21,391 nt of DNA from IMG/VR virus record IMGVR_UViG_3300042868_003573, positions 1 through 21,391 of that record. One strand, given 5' to 3'. Of the stretch, positions 13,174 to 19,576 are shown piece after piece. Position numbers and translations under genes: made by a program. Positions within the stretch are counted from its first letter, which is position 1, and every line of letters starts with the position of its first letter. Below the pieces are notes generated by a model. That model was not told the DNA's origin. It did not search any database and worked only from the letters and a program-made list of their open reading frames with translations. Source of the stretch: a virus.

Positions 13174-14388
13174 ATGAAAAAACAACTAAGAGATTACCAG
13201 CTTGACCTATCACAAAAAGCTGTTGATATACTCCGAGATAAGAAGATAGTGTACTTAAATTTTAGTGTAAGAACAGGTAAGACAGCAACAGCATTAGAAA
13301 CGTGTAGACTATACGGAGCAAAGAAAGTATTGTTTCTAACTAAAAAGAAAGCTATTACTTCTATTCAAAACGATTATAATGACTTTGGATATACATTTGA
13401 CCTAGTTGTTATCAATAACGAATCACTATCCAAGGTAATAGGAAATGATTTCGATGTAGTTGTGCAAGATGAAGCACATGGAATGGCATCTTTCCCAAAG
13501 CCAAGTAATAAAGCAAAGGAATTTAAAGCACGTTTTTCAAGAATACCATTGATATTATTATCAGGGACCATGGCTGCAGAATCATACTCGCAAGTTTACC
13601 ATCAATTTTGGTTAAGTGCTTATAGTCCTTTTAGCCAATATAAAAACTTTTATGCGTGGGCCAAGGTATTTACACAACCAACACTAAAATATGTAAGCTA
13701 CGGAACTATAAATGATTATTCAGCAGCTAAGATTGATTTAATTGATGCAGTAATACAACCATACATTTTAAAATTCACTCAAGAAAATGCCGGCTTCGAA
13801 AGTAAGGTAAACGAAAAAGTAATATATTTTGATAGTTGCAATAAAAAGATAATCGATAAACTAAAAAAAGACCTTGTAGTTGAAGGGAAGAAAGAAGTTA
13901 TTTTAGCAGATACTTCTATAAAGCTAATGCAAAAGATTCATCAACTTGAAAATGGCACTTGTAAATTCGAGTCGGGAAAATCTATGATACTTGATACTTC
14001 CAAAGGTGAATTTATTAAAGAGCATTTTAAAGGTAAAAAGTTAGCAATTTTATATTTTTTCATAGAAGAATTTCATTTGTTGCAGTTTGAATTTCCTAAT
14101 CATACCACATCCATTGAAGAATTTAATACAACTGATAAGCATTATTTAGGTCAAATGTATTCAAGTAGTATGGGTATAAATTTAAGTAGTGCAGATTGTT
14201 TGATAATGTATAACATAGGATATTCAGGGACAAATTTTATACAGGCACGTGACCGATTAACAACTCAAACCCGAAAAGAAAATGATGTTTATTTTATATA
14301 TGGAAAAGGTAGTTTGACTGAGCAAATTCATAAGACTGTTTCACAGAAGAAAAACTTTACAGAAGCACAATTTAAGAAATATATTTAG
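13174..14388 (+). CDS. Superfamily 2 DEAH-type helicase/translocase
   Basis: A 404-aa protein. Motifs in order: LRDYQLDLSQKAVD (Q-like lead), Walker A SVRTGKTATAL at about residues 31-40, DEAH at about 99-102 in VVQDEAHGM, SGT (motif III) near 130, and a C-terminal motif VI-like QARDRLTTQTR near residue 360. This is a compact SNF2/UvsW-like helicase of the type used by phages for branch migration or origin processing. It starts 2 nt after the glycosyltransferase. It is followed by a pseudoknot leader and an HNH gene placed between it and a VRR-NUC nuclease, which is the helicase's usual neighbour. Confidence 0.86.
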   Translation: MKKQLRDYQLDLSQKAVDILRDKKIVYLNFSVRTGKTATALETCRLYGAKKVLFLTKKKAITSIQNDYNDFGYTFDLVVINNESLSKVIGNDFDVVVQDEAHGMASFPKPSNKAKEFKARFSRIPLILLSGTMAAESYSQVYHQFWLSAYSPFSQYKNFYAWAKVFTQPTLKYVSYGTINDYSAAKIDLIDAVIQPYILKFTQENAGFESKVNEKVIYFDSCNKKIIDKLKKDLVVEGKKEVILADTSIKLMQKIHQLENGTCKFESGKSMILDTSKGEFIKEHFKGKKLAILYFFIEEFHLLQFEFPNHTTSIEEFNTTDKHYLGQMYSSSMGINLSSADCLIMYNIGYSGTNFIQARDRLTTQTRKENDVYFIYGKGSLTEQIHKTVSQKKNFTEAQFKKYI

Positions 14389-14485
14389 TATATTTACATC
14401 TGTATTGTCGCAGATACTTTAAGAACTTTAATAATTCCCTATCATGACGAAACTGCGACTTCCGATTGATGGGGTTTTTTATTTT
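14389..14485 (+). ncRNA. Pseudoknot leader RNA 2, with terminator
   Basis: A TATATTTA -7-like element (14389-14396) abuts the helicase stop, though no clear TTG is upstream. Stem A joins GTCGCAG (14407-14413) to CTGCGAC (14453-14459), 7 bp. Stem B joins CCCTATCA (14437-14444) to TGATGGGG (14467-14474), 8 bp with one G-U. The order is A-B-A'-B', followed by TTTTTTATTTT up to the HNH start codon. Stem B plus the T tract is a terminator, so the HNH gene needs readthrough or a fold change to be expressed from here. Confidence 0.6.
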
Positions 14486-14998
14486 ATGGAAGAAATATTT
14501 AAAGACATTCCTGGTTATGAAGGATTGTATCAAGTGAGTAATTTAGGTAATGTAAAGAGTTTATCTAGGCAAATATGGAATGGTAAAGTTTTCTTTATTT
14601 CTAAAGATAAAATACTAAAGCCAGGAGGAAATGGAACTGGTTATTTATTAGTAATGTTAAGATTAGGTAATAATTTTAAAGCAAAAACAATACATTCATT
14701 AGTTGCAGAAACATTTTTAAATCATAATAAAAATAATAAAAGAATAGTAGTAGACCATATAAATGGAGATAGGTCAGATAATAGATTAGAAAACTTACAA
14801 GTTATAACTCAAAGAGAGAATACTTCAAAAGATAAAAAAAATAAAACTTCTAAATACACAGGAGTATGTTGGAATAGATTTAATAATAAATGGATGTCAG
14901 GAATTAGAATTAGTGGTAAAAAAATACATATAGGCTATTTCAAATGCGAATTAGCTGCTCACTTAGCTTATCAAAACAAACTTAAAGATATAATATAA
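14486..14998 (+). CDS. NUMOD4-HNH-AP2-like homing endonuclease 1
   Basis: A 170-aa free-standing homing-type nuclease. The start at 14486 is chosen because the in-frame ATG at 14444 lies in the leader RNA. Domains: NUMOD4 (FKDIPGYEGLYQVSNLG, about residues 5-55), HNH_3 (VVDHINGDRSDNRLENLQVI, about 90-110, with DH, N and N as the active-site pattern), then an AP2-like DNA-binding end (KYTGVCWNRFNNKWMSGIRI to the C-terminus). Such nucleases cut uninvaded alleles and spread by recombination. It sits between the SF2 helicase and VRR-NUC genes, a likely insertion, and ends in TAATG overlap with the latter. Paralogous to the protein at 16433. Confidence 0.85.
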   Translation: MEEIFKDIPGYEGLYQVSNLGNVKSLSRQIWNGKVFFISKDKILKPGGNGTGYLLVMLRLGNNFKAKTIHSLVAETFLNHNKNNKRIVVDHINGDRSDNRLENLQVITQRENTSKDKKNKTSKYTGVCWNRFNNKWMSGIRISGKKIHIGYFKCELAAHLAYQNKLKDII

Positions 14999-15315
14999 TG
15001 GCATCGGCATTCCAAACGAAAATAAAAACCACATTCGAAAAGAATAATTGGTTCGTAATTAATCTAATCAAAACAAATAAGAATGGTATCCCTGACTTAC
15101 ATTGTATTAAGAATGGAGTATCAATATTTATTGAATCAAAGGAAATAAAGGATACTTTAAAGCCATTACAGATGTACCGAATTGATGAATTAAACCAACA
15201 AAATACATCTGCAATCTGTTTACAAAAGTCTAAAGGAATAACTTATGGTAATATAATTCATTCAGATATAGAAAGTTATGATACAATAATGAAAATAATT
15301 GAAAATATATTATAG
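14998..15315 (+). CDS. VRR-NUC domain nuclease
   Basis: A 105-aa single-domain PD-(D/E)XK nuclease. The VRR-NUC signature is present: NKNGIPDLHCIKNGVSIFIE, giving the PD...ExK catalytic set (Asp in IPDLH, then Glu and Lys in IESKE), followed by LKPLQMYRIDEL, the Q-x-x-x-(L/I) helix. Members of the family resolve or nick branched DNA structures. Next to a helicase it probably processes replication or recombination intermediates. Its length is typical of phage versions (90-120 aa). It starts in TAATG overlap with the inserted HNH gene, showing how neatly that gene was fitted in. Confidence 0.82.
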   Translation: MASAFQTKIKTTFEKNNWFVINLIKTNKNGIPDLHCIKNGVSIFIESKEIKDTLKPLQMYRIDELNQQNTSAICLQKSKGITYGNIIHSDIESYDTIMKIIENIL

Positions 15316-15317
15316 AA

Positions 15318-15351
15318 ATGTGATTATATTATAATAAAATAGTTATATTTG
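15318..15351 (+). promoter_or_regulatory. Promoter P3 with ATTATAATAAA box
   Basis: The same 34-bp layout as P1 and P2: ATTATAATAAA at 15328-15338 and TATATTTG at 15344-15351. The TTG is replaced by ATG (15318). It is far from the duplicated region, so the shared box is not a by-product of that duplication. It serves the genes from 15381 or 15465. Confidence 0.65.
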
Positions 15352-15380
15352 TCATATAGAAACAATTTAATATTTGAGTT

Positions 15381-15617
15381 ATGAGTTACCCAAGTCCCTA
15401 TTTAAAAGTAAAGTTTAAAACAAATTACGCTACTGGGTGTAGTGAATTAATTAAAGAAAAAGTTATGACAACTGAAGAGAAAGCAAGAAAGTACGATGAG
15501 TTAATGTTAACCATACAAGAGATGGAACTAATGTACACAAAGGCATTGGATAAATATCCAAGTCTTACGGAAATGATACAAGAAAAGTTAAACGTATTAA
15601 AACTAGTTAAATTATGA
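15381..15617 (+). CDS. Hypothetical small protein
   Basis: 78 aa from the first ATG, or 50 aa from the internal ATG at 15465, which gives MTTEEKARKYDELMLTIQEM, a start I find more protein-like because the preceding 28 residues are Tyr/Lys-rich and unlike a domain. The C-terminal part is a charged helical hairpin (MYTKALDKYPSLTEMIQEKL) similar in style to the two small proteins at 11740-12134. It is the first gene behind P3 and overlaps the next gene by ATGA. Function unknown. Confidence 0.5.
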   Translation: MSYPSPYLKVKFKTNYATGCSELIKEKVMTTEEKARKYDELMLTIQEMELMYTKALDKYPSLTEMIQEKLNVLKLVKL

Positions 15618-15820
15618 AGATAGTAGCAGATTTAACGGATAAGCATGAAATTAACCTAAAAATAATCAAAAGACTTGGTTACATATTAGGTGAAGAAGTC
15701 AACACCAAACCACAACAAGTATCACTAGCAATGGATATGTTGCAATACTTAATGTGGGAATTCAGTGAGCCAGAACTAATAGAAATAATCTTAAAAAATA
15801 AAGACAATGAAAGAACATAA
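15614..15820 (+). CDS. Hypothetical small protein
   Basis: A 68-aa protein that is mostly helical after a short beta start (KIVADLTDKHEINLKIIKRL, then PQQVSLAMDMLQYLMWEFSE). Acidic overall, no known motif. It is translationally coupled at both ends: an ATGA overlap upstream and a 14-nt overlap downstream with the candidate ssDNA-binding protein. The position suggests an accessory role in recombination or replication, without direct evidence. Confidence 0.5.
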   Translation: MKIVADLTDKHEINLKIIKRLGYILGEEVNTKPQQVSLAMDMLQYLMWEFSEPELIEIILKNKDNERT

Positions 15821-16325
15821 TATAGATTGCATGAAACACAGAAAGCATACACATATAAGCGGTGTAGATGTAGAAATGATAACTGCTGAGAAAGGTAGTT
15901 GTATAGTTACAATTAAAGACGCTTATTTTAGTCGTGGAGTAGATGTATCAGGAAATAAAACAGATGCTTATTTTTTAGAGTTTGAAGAAGATGTTATGGA
16001 TATGGTTTGCAATTCTACCAATAGAAAAAGAATAGCAAATAACTTAATGATTGAAAAGAAAATAACACCATTAGAATCTCGTAATATTGGCAACTGGATA
16101 GGATTAAAGATTAATTTAAAATTTGATCCAAGTATAAAAATGATGGGGAAGATTACAGGTGGTATAGTTGTAGATAGCATAAAAATACTTCCTGATTTAA
16201 TTATTGATAGTGATAACTTTAAAGCAGTAAAAGATGCTGTTACAAATAAAGGATATACATTAGATCAAGTTCGTAGCAAATATAATTTATCAAAAGAATG
16301 TGAAGCATTGCTATTAAAGAAATAA
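15807..16325 (+). CDS. Phage ssDNA-binding-like (OB-fold candidate) protein
   Basis: A 172-aa protein. The central part, TVDVSGNK-like turn then DAYFLEFEEDVMDMVCNSTN, followed by NWIGLKINLKFDPSIKMMGK and a TGGIVVDSIKIL strand, follows a pattern shared by phage proteins encoded beside recombination exonucleases (the LNKTN...WIGK...GIRV pattern), which I take to be OB-fold, ssDNA-binding type. The last ~45 residues (FKAVKDAVTNKGYTLDQVRS) form a helical tail that could contact partners. Its normal neighbour is probably the exonuclease at 16942, from which it is now parted by the leader RNA and HNH gene. The function is inferred, with moderate support. Confidence 0.5.
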   Translation: MKEHNIDCMKHRKHTHISGVDVEMITAEKGSCIVTIKDAYFSRGVDVSGNKTDAYFLEFEEDVMDMVCNSTNRKRIANNLMIEKKITPLESRNIGNWIGLKINLKFDPSIKMMGKITGGIVVDSIKILPDLIIDSDNFKAVKDAVTNKGYTLDQVRSKYNLSKECEALLLKK

Positions 16326-16337
16326 TTTGTATATTTG
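16308..16337 (+). promoter_or_regulatory. Promoter, TTG-19-TATATTTG
   Basis: TTG at 16308-16310, a 19-nt spacer, TATATTTG at 16330-16337. The -33 element lies inside the end of the preceding gene, so this promoter came with, or was built onto, the insertion point. The pseudoknot RNA begins 1 nt downstream of the -7 element. Confidence 0.8.
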
Positions 16338-16338
16338 C

Positions 16339-16414
16339 AAACAAGGATAGGTTAGAGGTAATTGGCTAACTGAAAGACGAAGCGTTTACGTTTTCCTTGT
16401 TTCTTTTAAACGCT
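16339..16414 (+). ncRNA. Pseudoknot leader RNA 3
   Basis: Stem A joins AAACAAGGA (16339-16347) to TCCTTGTTT (16394-16402), 9 perfect bp. Stem B joins AGCGTTTA (16381-16388) to TAAACGCT (16407-16414), 8 perfect bp. The order is A-B-A'-B'. The first loop also holds a GTTAG/CTAAC hairpin (16351-16370). No T tract follows, so unlike the other two it is not a terminator; stem B ends 18 nt before the HNH start codon and could affect its translation. Confidence 0.6.
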
Positions 16415-16432
16415 AATTAAACGTATAAAAAC

Positions 16433-16939
16433 ATGAATGAAAATTGGAAAGATGTAATTGGATACGAAGGATTGTATCAAGTATCTAATTTAGGTAGAGT
16501 GAAGAGTTTAAATAGATTTGTAACTAGAGGTTGTAATTCAGTATTTAGAACAGGAAATGTATTAAAATCTTCTATCACTAAAGATTATTTAAAAGTAGTG
16601 TTATCTAAAGATGCAAATAAAAAAACATTTACAATACATCAACTTATGGCTATAGCTTTTTTAAATCATAAAGTAGATGGACATAAATTAGTCGTGGATC
16701 ATATTGATTCTAATAAAACCAATAATCGGTTAGAAAATTTACAGATAGTATCTCAAAGAGAAAATGTATCTAAATCAAACAAGTTAAAAACATCTAAATA
16801 CATTGGTGTTTTTTGGTGTAAATCAAAAAATAAATGGGTTAGTAGAATTACAATAAACAATAAAAGATTTTTTTTAGGTTCATTTAATTGCGAATTAACT
16901 GCTCACTTAGCATACCAAAACAAATTAAAAACAATATAA
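16433..16939 (+). CDS. NUMOD4-HNH-AP2-like homing endonuclease 2
   Basis: A 168-aa paralogue of the nuclease at 14486. NUMOD4 (WKDVIGYEGLYQVSNLGRVK), HNH_3 (VVDHIDSNKTNNRLENLQIV) and the AP2-like tail (KYIGVFWCKSKNKWVSRITI) are all present and complete. The two proteins end almost identically (CELxAHLAYQNKLK). It lies between the OB-fold candidate and the exonuclease, which normally form a recombination pair, so this is again a likely insertion. It has its own promoter and a pseudoknot leader but ends only 2 nt before the exonuclease start, so the exonuclease may depend on its transcript. Confidence 0.86.
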   Translation: MNENWKDVIGYEGLYQVSNLGRVKSLNRFVTRGCNSVFRTGNVLKSSITKDYLKVVLSKDANKKTFTIHQLMAIAFLNHKVDGHKLVVDHIDSNKTNNRLENLQIVSQRENVSKSNKLKTSKYIGVFWCKSKNKWVSRITINNKRFFLGSFNCELTAHLAYQNKLKTI

Positions 16940-16941
16940 TT

Positions 16942-17571
16942 ATGGAAAACAAAATTTTTAGAATGAGAGCATCACAAGGTGGCTTGCTTTTAACAAACGG
17001 AAAAGACGATTTAAAGTTAGGTGCGTCAATGATTACTTACCTAAAAAAATGGTTTGCGGAACAAAAGTCTGGAGTACGTGACGAGATAGATTCTAAATAC
17101 TTTCGTAAAGGTAATATGTGCGAAGATGAAGCTATTGATATTTGTGCTGAACGTTTTGGATTAGGAATACTAGAAAAAAACATAGTACATTTCAACGATG
17201 AGCACTTCAATGGGACTCCAGATGTTATCACAGATGAGTTTGTAATCGATACTAAATGCTCATGGGATTACGTTACATTTTTAGATGCTATCACAAGTCC
17301 AATCAATAAAGACTACGAAGCACAATTGCAAGTGTACATGCATTTGACAGGACTTAAGAAAGCGAAGTTAGTCTATGTATTGTTAGATACACCTGCAGAA
17401 GCTAACTACGGTAACGATGTATTCTACTCACACCTTCCGATTGAGCAACGATTCTTTGCGTTTGAATTGGAATATGATAAAGAAATGATTGAAGCAATGC
17501 AAGAGAAGGTAATTAATGCAAGAACTTTTTTAAATGATTACGATGCAAGAATCAAAAATATACTTAGATAA
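16942..17571 (+). CDS. YqaJ/Cas4-like PD-(D/E)XK exonuclease
   Basis: A 209-aa protein read from the ATG at 16942, just after the HNH stop. RMRASQGGLLLTNGKDD at the start, then FRKGNMCEDEAIDICAERFG (helical region with the conserved Glu), FNGTPDVITDEFVIDTKCSW (GxPD...DxK catalytic core) and YEAQLQVYMHLTGLKKA (QxxxY motif) define a RecB/lambda-exonuclease-type nuclease. It would resect DNA ends for phage recombination, with an ssDNA-binding or annealing partner. The nearest candidate partner is the protein at 15807. The length is normal for phage YqaJ-like enzymes. Its 3' end overlaps a 50-aa gene. Confidence 0.82.
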   Translation: MENKIFRMRASQGGLLLTNGKDDLKLGASMITYLKKWFAEQKSGVRDEIDSKYFRKGNMCEDEAIDICAERFGLGILEKNIVHFNDEHFNGTPDVITDEFVIDTKCSWDYVTFLDAITSPINKDYEAQLQVYMHLTGLKKAKLVYVLLDTPAEANYGNDVFYSHLPIEQRFFAFELEYDKEMIEAMQEKVINARTFLNDYDARIKNILR

Positions 17572-17695
17572 GAGAGATAACACCATTGTCATGTTAGTAT
17601 TACGTGGCAATGGATTCATCCGAGTAAAGCCTTTGAAAGGATTGGATATAGTTATGAGTGTAGAATGTTTTAAAACTAATTTTAAAAGGATATGA
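17543..17695 (+). CDS. Small conserved-looking protein
   Basis: A 50-aa frame from ATG 17543, overlapping the exonuclease end by 29 nt. QESKIYLDKRDNTIVMLVL followed by GNGFIRVKPLKGLDIVMSVE and a CFKTNFKRI end gives three beta strands and a helix. The sequence has the feel of a genuine small phage protein (IYLDxRDNTIV, GxIRVKP), and its stop overlaps the next start by ATGA. Function unknown. Confidence 0.5.
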   Translation: MQESKIYLDKRDNTIVMLVLRGNGFIRVKPLKGLDIVMSVECFKTNFKRI

Positions 17696-17865
17696 TAATT
17701 GAAGTAAAAATGAAATGTGGAGATATAATTGTATTTGAAACTGATACGATATTTGAAAATATTTCAGAGGATATACTTAATAGGCAATGGTCAAGAGTAG
17801 TACAAAAAAGCGGAGTAAAAATAGTATTTAATAGGGATGATATAAAATATATAACACATGAATAA
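17692..17865 (+). CDS. Small hypothetical protein
   Basis: A 57-aa frame starting in ATGA overlap with the previous stop and overlapping the next start by 8 nt. It is beta-rich and acidic (IIEVKMKCGDIIVFETDTIF, then SGVKIVFNRDDIKYI). No motif is recognised; the two edge strands and central helix suggest a single small domain. The couplings on both sides support it as a real gene. Confidence 0.5.
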   Translation: MIIEVKMKCGDIIVFETDTIFENISEDILNRQWSRVVQKSGVKIVFNRDDIKYITHE

Positions 17866-18106
17866 ACAAATTAATAATACGTTCCAAGTACTATGCTTAA
17901 TGCAAGTAGCTTTAGAGAAGTTAGAAGACATGCCAGAGGGTAACATCTTTAGAGAGAATAACTATGATACAATAGATAACTTTATTAAGTATCTTGAATC
18001 ACATGTTGAACCTTTGACAAGTGAAATTAATGTACAAGAATCAGATAATTATGTTTACATCACTAAGAACATTCGTAAAGTAATTGATAAAATTAGAATC
18101 AAATGA
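17858..18106 (+). CDS. Hypothetical small protein
   Basis: An 82-aa, largely helical acidic protein (NNTFQVLCLMQVALEKLEDM, then YDTIDNFIKYLESHVEPLTS, then a basic end). No domain, signal or membrane segment. It sits in a coupled chain: an 8-nt overlap upstream, ATGA overlap with the RlpA-like gene downstream. No function can be given. Confidence 0.5.
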   Translation: MNKQINNTFQVLCLMQVALEKLEDMPEGNIFRENNYDTIDNFIKYLESHVEPLTSEINVQESDNYVYITKNIRKVIDKIRIK

Positions 18107-18420
18107 AAATAATAATCGCGATGTGTGTTTGGTGCGCTCTAACAAGTTTAAAAGCTACTTACTATAGTGATACATTCCACGGTAAAGTTATGCGTTCAGG
18201 AGCAATCTATGATATGAATAAGTTGACATGTGCTAGTAATACGCATAAGCTAGGAACTAGACTAAAAGTAACTAACCTAGATAACGGAAAGAGCGTGATA
18301 GTTAAAGTTACAGATACAGGATCATTCAGAAAAGTAAGTATCGACCTATCAAAGAAAGCATTTGAACGGATAGCTGAGTTAGATAAAGGAGTAATAAATA
18401 TTAAAATAAAGAAAATATGA
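18103..18420 (+). CDS. RlpA-like secreted double-psi beta-barrel protein
   Basis: A 105-aa protein with a signal peptide (KIIIAMCVWCALTSLKA, cleavage near residue 18), then the RlpA-type barrel: TYYSDTFHGKVMRSGAIYDM, LTCASNTHKLGTRLKVTNLD, NGKSVIVKVTDTGSF and IDLSKKAFERIA. RlpA proteins act on, or bind, denuded peptidoglycan in the periplasm. The family's DRGPF element reads DTGSF here, so the active-site loop is altered and activity is uncertain. It lies far from the lysis genes, among replication-region genes, and is coupled by ATGA to genes on both sides. A periplasmic role during infection or entry/lysis assistance is inferred. Confidence 0.75.
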   Translation: MKIIIAMCVWCALTSLKATYYSDTFHGKVMRSGAIYDMNKLTCASNTHKLGTRLKVTNLDNGKSVIVKVTDTGSFRKVSIDLSKKAFERIAELDKGVINIKIKKI

Positions 18421-18752
18421 CAAAGAAAGAAGAATTAAAACATCAATTGACAATGGAACAGCTTTTAACAAGTCAATTGTTTGAAAAGATAAGACAATTA
18501 AATCATGAGAACGCAACAATGCGAGACGATTTATATCAGTTAAGTAAGGACTACTTCACACCAAAGGATGCTATTGTAGCAAAGGTTATCGAAGCGTATA
18601 AAACAAGGTCAGAAATAGGTATAGCAAAGTATGGAACTACACTAGATGCAAATAATACCGATGACTTTCTGCAGCATCTACAGGAGGAACTTATGGATGC
18701 CACACTTTATATTGAAAAATTAAAAGAAATTGCATCGCAGTTAAATAAATAA
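18417..18752 (+). CDS. MazG-like / phage nucleotide-metabolism protein
   Basis: A 111-aa protein with an N-terminal coiled coil (residues about 5-40) followed by a helical domain containing YKTRSEIGIAKYGTTLDANN and LQHLQEELMDATLYIEKLKE. The EELxDA element and the helix before it resemble the metal-binding EExxD of MazG-type NTP pyrophosphohydrolases, and RSEIGIxKYGTTL is recurrent in phage proteins of this type. The second acidic motif is not clear, so the enzyme call is tentative. It would hydrolyse non-canonical or host-signal nucleotides. Confidence 0.55.
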   Translation: MTKKEELKHQLTMEQLLTSQLFEKIRQLNHENATMRDDLYQLSKDYFTPKDAIVAKVIEAYKTRSEIGIAKYGTTLDANNTDDFLQHLQEELMDATLYIEKLKEIASQLNK

Positions 18753-18764
18753 TACTTATATTAG
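18730..18764 (+). promoter_or_regulatory. Possible weak promoter
   Basis: TATATTAG at 18757-18764 (one mismatch to TAnnTTTG) lies 17 nt before the start at 18781, with a TTG at 18730 at a rather long spacing of 24 nt. It may drive the DUF3127-like, sigma factor and pre-terminase genes. Confidence 0.3.
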
Positions 18765-18780
18765 TCAAAAATTAAAAAGG

Positions 18781-19059
18781 ATGAGTAAATTTAAAGGAGT
18801 GATTACGCACATTGGAGAGGTAATCGAATTAGGTAACTACAAAAAGCTGTATGTTCATGTAGTAGAAAACGAAGGAGAATATCCTCAATCATGTAACTTC
18901 GAAGTATTTGGAGAAGCAAAAGTAGATGCAGTTCTAAAATACAATCGAGTTGGTGATGTTGTTGAAGTAGACTACAATCTGAAAGCTCAAGAATCAAAAC
19001 GAGAAGCTGGTGTGTATTTTAATACCATTCAATCTTGGAAGATTACAAAGCATGATTAA
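18781..19059 (+). CDS. DUF3127-like OB-fold protein
   Basis: A 92-aa protein beginning KFKGVITHIGEVIELGNYKK and continuing with CNFEVFGEAKVDAVLKYNRV, GDVVEVDYNLKAQES and a final NTIQSWKI strand. The order (beta strand, NYKKLYVHV, FEVFG, a GD.VEVDYNL strand, W-K-I end) is that of DUF3127 proteins in Bacteroidota and their phages, which are small OB-fold, SSB-like proteins. It probably binds ssDNA during replication. Its 3' end overlaps the sigma-factor start by 8 nt. Confidence 0.65.
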   Translation: MSKFKGVITHIGEVIELGNYKKLYVHVVENEGEYPQSCNFEVFGEAKVDAVLKYNRVGDVVEVDYNLKAQESKREAGVYFNTIQSWKITKHD

Positions 19060-19576
19060 GCAAATAGAAGTAATAGCAAAGAAACATAAGGACTGGGTGA
19101 ATATCGCTCGGTCCTTTGGTGCTAAAACAGAGGCAGAGGACATTGTACAGGAAATGTACCTTCGATTAGATAAGTATATCAAACCTGACCAAAAGATTAC
19201 ATCTTCTTTTGTATGGATTACTTTGAGAAATATTTACTTTGACTTCCTGAAGAAAGAACCTGTGACGTTTGAACTAGATAAGACCGTTTCTGAGGCTATT
19301 TCTGACACCGAAAGTATAATTGCATACGAGGAACTAAATAAACGCGTTAGAGACGAACTTAATAATATAGATTGGTTTGATAAAATGCTATTTGAATTAT
19401 ATGTGACAAGTGACAAGTCAATGCGTCAACTATCAAAAGAGACAGGGATAAGTCTTTCTTGTATATTCTACACGACCAATAGAACAAAAAAGCACTTAAT
19501 TAGTTTACTTAATGAGGACTATGAAGATTACTTAAACGAAGATTACGAATGGCTAAAAGAAAAGCAACAGGACTAG
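19052..19576 (+). CDS. RNA polymerase sigma-70 family factor
   Basis: A 174-aa protein read from ATG 19052; an ATG at 19010 would lie within the upstream gene. Region 2 is visible as GAKTEAEDIVQEMYLRLDKY with SSFVWITLRNIYFDFLKKE, and region 4 as FDKMLFELYVTSDKSMRQLSKETG plus a recognition helix (SLSCIFYTTNRTKKHLISLL). This is ECF-sized. It would redirect host RNA polymerase to phage promoters, probably for the terminase and virion genes that follow; the target promoters are not shown directly. An acidic tail (EDYEDYLNEDYEWLKEKQQ) follows region 4. It overlaps the next gene by 28 nt. Confidence 0.8.
   Translation: MIKQIEVIAKKHKDWVNIARSFGAKTEAEDIVQEMYLRLDKYIKPDQKITSSFVWITLRNIYFDFLKKEPVTFELDKTVSEAISDTESIIAYEELNKRVRDELNNIDWFDKMLFELYVTSDKSMRQLSKETGISLSCIFYTTNRTKKHLISLLNEDYEDYLNEDYEWLKEKQQD

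Noticed and set aside
14401-14480. Hammerhead-like CGAAAC within the second leader RNA
   Set aside because: The CUGAUGA half of the hammerhead core and the third stem are missing on both strands; the pairing is explained better by the two interleaved stems.
14389-16939. IscB/HEARO-type guide RNA plus nuclease
   Set aside because: The proteins are NUMOD4-HNH-AP2 nucleases of about 170 aa with no RuvC parts, and the RNAs are only about 70-80 nt, far smaller than omega RNA.
9668-17571. Retron or reverse-transcriptase system to explain the structured RNAs
   Set aside because: No reverse transcriptase motif (YxDD) is visible in any frame of the window.
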